NCBI RefSeq assembly: GCF_008831285.2
Contig: NC_045147.1
Span: 14,858,854-14,922,853 of the forward strand
Source: Nymphaea colorata
Lineage: Eukaryota > Streptophyta > Magnoliopsida > Nymphaeales > Nymphaeaceae
Direction of reading: 5' to 3'
Length of the DNA: 64,000 nucleotides
The notes beneath the pieces are model-generated. The model was given only the letters and a program-made list of their open reading frames with translations, was not told the DNA's origin and searched no databases. Shown here one piece after another: positions 62,100 to 64,000 of the stretch. A program made the position numbers and the translations under genes. The first letter of the stretch is position 1. The number at the start of each line of letters is the position of its first letter.

Positions 62100-63620
62100 T
62101 CAGGTGTTCAGGGTAGCGGGCTTCCAAAGAGAGCAGAAGGTAACAGGCTGCCCTTTCCAGGAGAGGGAGGCGCACCCTTCTTCCACCTTCATCCCCCAGT
62201 TGCCGTCGTGCTTCTTCAACAGCGCCCTCCCTGCCTCTAGCACCCGCTCGTTCAGCGCCACCCTCACGAACCCAACCTCCTCCATTCCCACCTCCCACCA
62301 CCGCCCCTCCCTCTGATCGTTTCCCTGATCTTCGCAGCTCAATACCGCCATTCCCGCCTGCCTCTCCACCGCCAACCTCTCCTCACAGTACTTCTTTCCT
62401 TTGAACTCCACGCTCGTCGAGTCCAGGAACTGCCGAAATAACTCCGCCTTTCTCCCGAACCTCGCCGCCATCCCCACACTGGACCGGTAATCAACATCGT
62501 TATCGCTTAGCACGACGATCTCCGGCGACAGGTTTCTTAAGAAGCCGAGGATCCTTTTCCTCTCTTTACCCAACTGGTGCAGCCGGAACTGGAAGCAGAT
62601 CGCCACCCTCTCCTCCTCCCGCACCCCGAGGTCGCCTGCCGTCAACTTGCCCAGCTCGCCTTGAACAATATTGACTTCCAGGCTGACGTTGACTGACTTT
62701 GCGAACCGCTTCAGCCTCGTCGGAAAGTCGTTGTCCGTTGGACCAGCGGCGAAGGGAGCTCCAGCGACATCCGCGACCACGGTGAGTCGCACAAGGGAGG
62801 GCGGGCCGCGGGGCTCGCACGCAAAGGCTTCAAGGAGCGTTGGCCATTGGATCCCGTGGGAAATGCCGATGTCGATGAGGTGGACGGTCCGGTCGGCGGC
62901 ATCGGAGACGGTCGCAGAGCGGAAGGTTTCGAGGAGGGTGACGTTCGCAAGCGTGTAAGCGATGGTGAACCATGGGCTGAGCTCGTGGAATATCACGAGC
63001 GCGTGGTGGAAGAACCTCGGGTCGGCCCCGGCGAAAGGCGAGCGCAACGAAGCCGACGATGCGCCGGCGAGCTTGCGGGTGAGGGCCTGCAGGCCGTGGG
63101 CGGCAAGCCGATGGTTGACGTCGCGGGTTTCCGAGGAGAGTTCGCGGAGGACATAGAACTGGTGCTGCACCCTCGCCACATTCCGTTCCTCAATTGCCGT
63201 CGCGCAGAGGTTGAGGAGGCGCTCCGCCCACCGTGACTCCTTCCTAGCCGATGAAGAGGATAATTGAGCGGAGCCCTTTCGTCTTGGTGCATTGCTGCTG
63301 AGTCGTGCCGACGTACTGTAGGCGCTGCCGTCCTTCCGGCTCTGCTTGGCAGGTGGCACGATGTCTTCGTCCTCGTCAGAGAAGCCGGCGACGGCGACGG
63401 CCTGGACTGGCTGATCGCAGCAGAGAGGTGTCCACGATTCTGGGGAGTAAGAGTTGGAAAAGGGTGGCCACAAGAGATCGTCGACAGGGTCGAACTCGAT
63501 GGCGTCGAGCCACTCTGAGAAGAGGTCGCTCCGTGCTTCAGGGCTCACTTCCTTAGAGCTCATCCTTCCACAGGGAAAAGGTTTGGCCGGAGATTCTGCC
63601 GTCGCAACAAACATGCACAT
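62100..63620 (-). CDS. NSP1: GRAS-domain transcriptional regulator, NSP1 type
   Basis: NSP1 proteins act in the nucleus with NSP2, controlling strigolactone biosynthesis genes and, in symbiotic plants, mycorrhizal and nodulation responses. The gene is one exon of 506 codons, intronless as usual for NSP1. The acidic N-terminal region (about residues 21-70) precedes the GRAS domain, which starts at RWAERLLNLCATAI (130-143). The first leucine-rich region includes VNHRLAAHGLQALTRKL (168-184). The VHIID motif is VHLIDIGISHGIQWP (246-260), followed by GPPSLVRLTVV, a pattern seen in NSP1. The C-terminal SAW region is WGMKVEEG to VTFCSLWKP (475-501). The start could instead be Met20 (ATG at 63561-63563), giving 487 residues, since residues 1-19 look like leader sequence. 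The gene is GC-rich compared with its surroundings, which favours many overlapping false frames. Subfamily call from the diagnostic blocks, by memory of the family. Confidence 0.9.
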   Translation of the reverse strand: MCMFVATAESPAKPFPCGRMSSKEVSPEARSDLFSEWLDAIEFDPVDDLLWPPFSNSYSPESWTPLCCDQPVQAVAVAGFSDEDEDIVPPAKQSRKDGSAYSTSARLSSNAPRRKGSAQLSSSSARKESRWAERLLNLCATAIEERNVARVQHQFYVLRELSSETRDVNHRLAAHGLQALTRKLAGASSASLRSPFAGADPRFFHHALVIFHELSPWFTIAYTLANVTLLETFRSATVSDAADRTVHLIDIGISHGIQWPTLLEAFACEPRGPPSLVRLTVVADVAGAPFAAGPTDNDFPTRLKRFAKSVNVSLEVNIVQGELGKLTAGDLGVREEERVAICFQFRLHQLGKERKRILGFLRNLSPEIVVLSDNDVDYRSSVGMAARFGRKAELFRQFLDSTSVEFKGKKYCEERLAVERQAGMAVLSCEDQGNDQREGRWWEVGMEEVGFVRVALNERVLEAGRALLKKHDGNWGMKVEEGCASLSWKGQPVTFCSLWKPATLNT

Positions 63621-64000
63621 GATGTTTCACTGAACAATCTCCCGTTAAACTAAATAAAAAAAAAAAGAAAAAACCGTTCAACATCAGCAAATCCATGAGA
63701 GCCGTGCTGCTTCCGCACAGCGCCAAAATTTTTAAGTGTTTGTGACGATGACTTTAACACAGTTTCATGTACTGCGTGCAACTATAATACGTGTTCTTGA
63801 TCACGACTTCAACATCGTTTTTAAATATTGTTTACACAACGTTCCAAGCTAAATTGTTTTACAGCCAGCTGCCATGGCAAAACTAAGGGTGTGTTCGGCA
63901 GAGAGTTTTTCTTTAATGTACTTTTTAGAAAAAATAAATTTTTATTAGTCGAACGGTGAAAGAAATTTTAAACTTTGGAAATGTAAAATCGTAGATTGTT
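63621..64000. other. Upstream region of the NSP1-type gene, to the window edge
   Basis: AT-rich, no gene seen. From 63889 the sequence GGGTGTGTTCGGCAGAG preceded by TAA resembles the outer end of a Tourist-like element running off the window, but the opposite end is not visible. Confidence 0.4.

Noticed and set aside
62847-63236. Plus-strand frames inside the NSP1-type gene
   Set aside because: Shadows of a GC-rich coding region; the minus strand holds the full GRAS domain.

Overview
The window is a piece of a flowering-plant nuclear genome. It is AT-rich, the genes have spliced exons with GT-AG introns, dinucleotide tracts of (TA)n and (GA)n are frequent, and decayed transposons occupy much of the space between genes. 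The species cannot be named from the sequence. The presence of a WOX1-clade homeobox gene, a clade generally reported as missing from monocots, argues against a monocot. GC-rich exons in the intron-poor genes would fit an early-diverging angiosperm or magnoliid as well as a eudicot, but this is only an inference.

Seven protein-coding genes can be supported, with exon joins that preserve frame. In order they are: an HRD3/SEL1L-type ERAD adaptor (minus strand, its 3' part lost off the left edge); a WOX1-type WUSCHEL-related homeobox gene (plus); a plastid-type fructokinase with seven exons (plus); mitochondrial-type chaperonin 10 (minus, converging on the fructokinase); a TMEM62-like membrane metallophosphoesterase (minus); an SP1/SPL2-type membrane RING E3 ligase with six exons (plus); and an intronless NSP1-type GRAS regulator (minus). 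They are unrelated housekeeping and regulatory genes in ordinary plant order. I see no operon-like logic, CRISPR array, rRNA or tRNA gene, and nothing that looks like an undescribed multi-gene system.

The space between genes is gene-poor, above all 14958-31325. It holds non-autonomous DNA transposons, some with clear ends: a hAT-type element with a perfect 8-bp target duplication inside intron 1 of the E3 ligase gene, a second hAT-like element at 29489-29894, a Tourist-like element with TTA duplications, a decayed Ty1-copia remnant, and a small family of inverted-repeat elements whose copies sit inside (TA)n microsatellites, like the Micron elements of rice. That TA-embedded family is the most interesting structural signal here.

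All exon boundaries come from reading splice sites and frame by eye. No alignment, expression data or database search was available.
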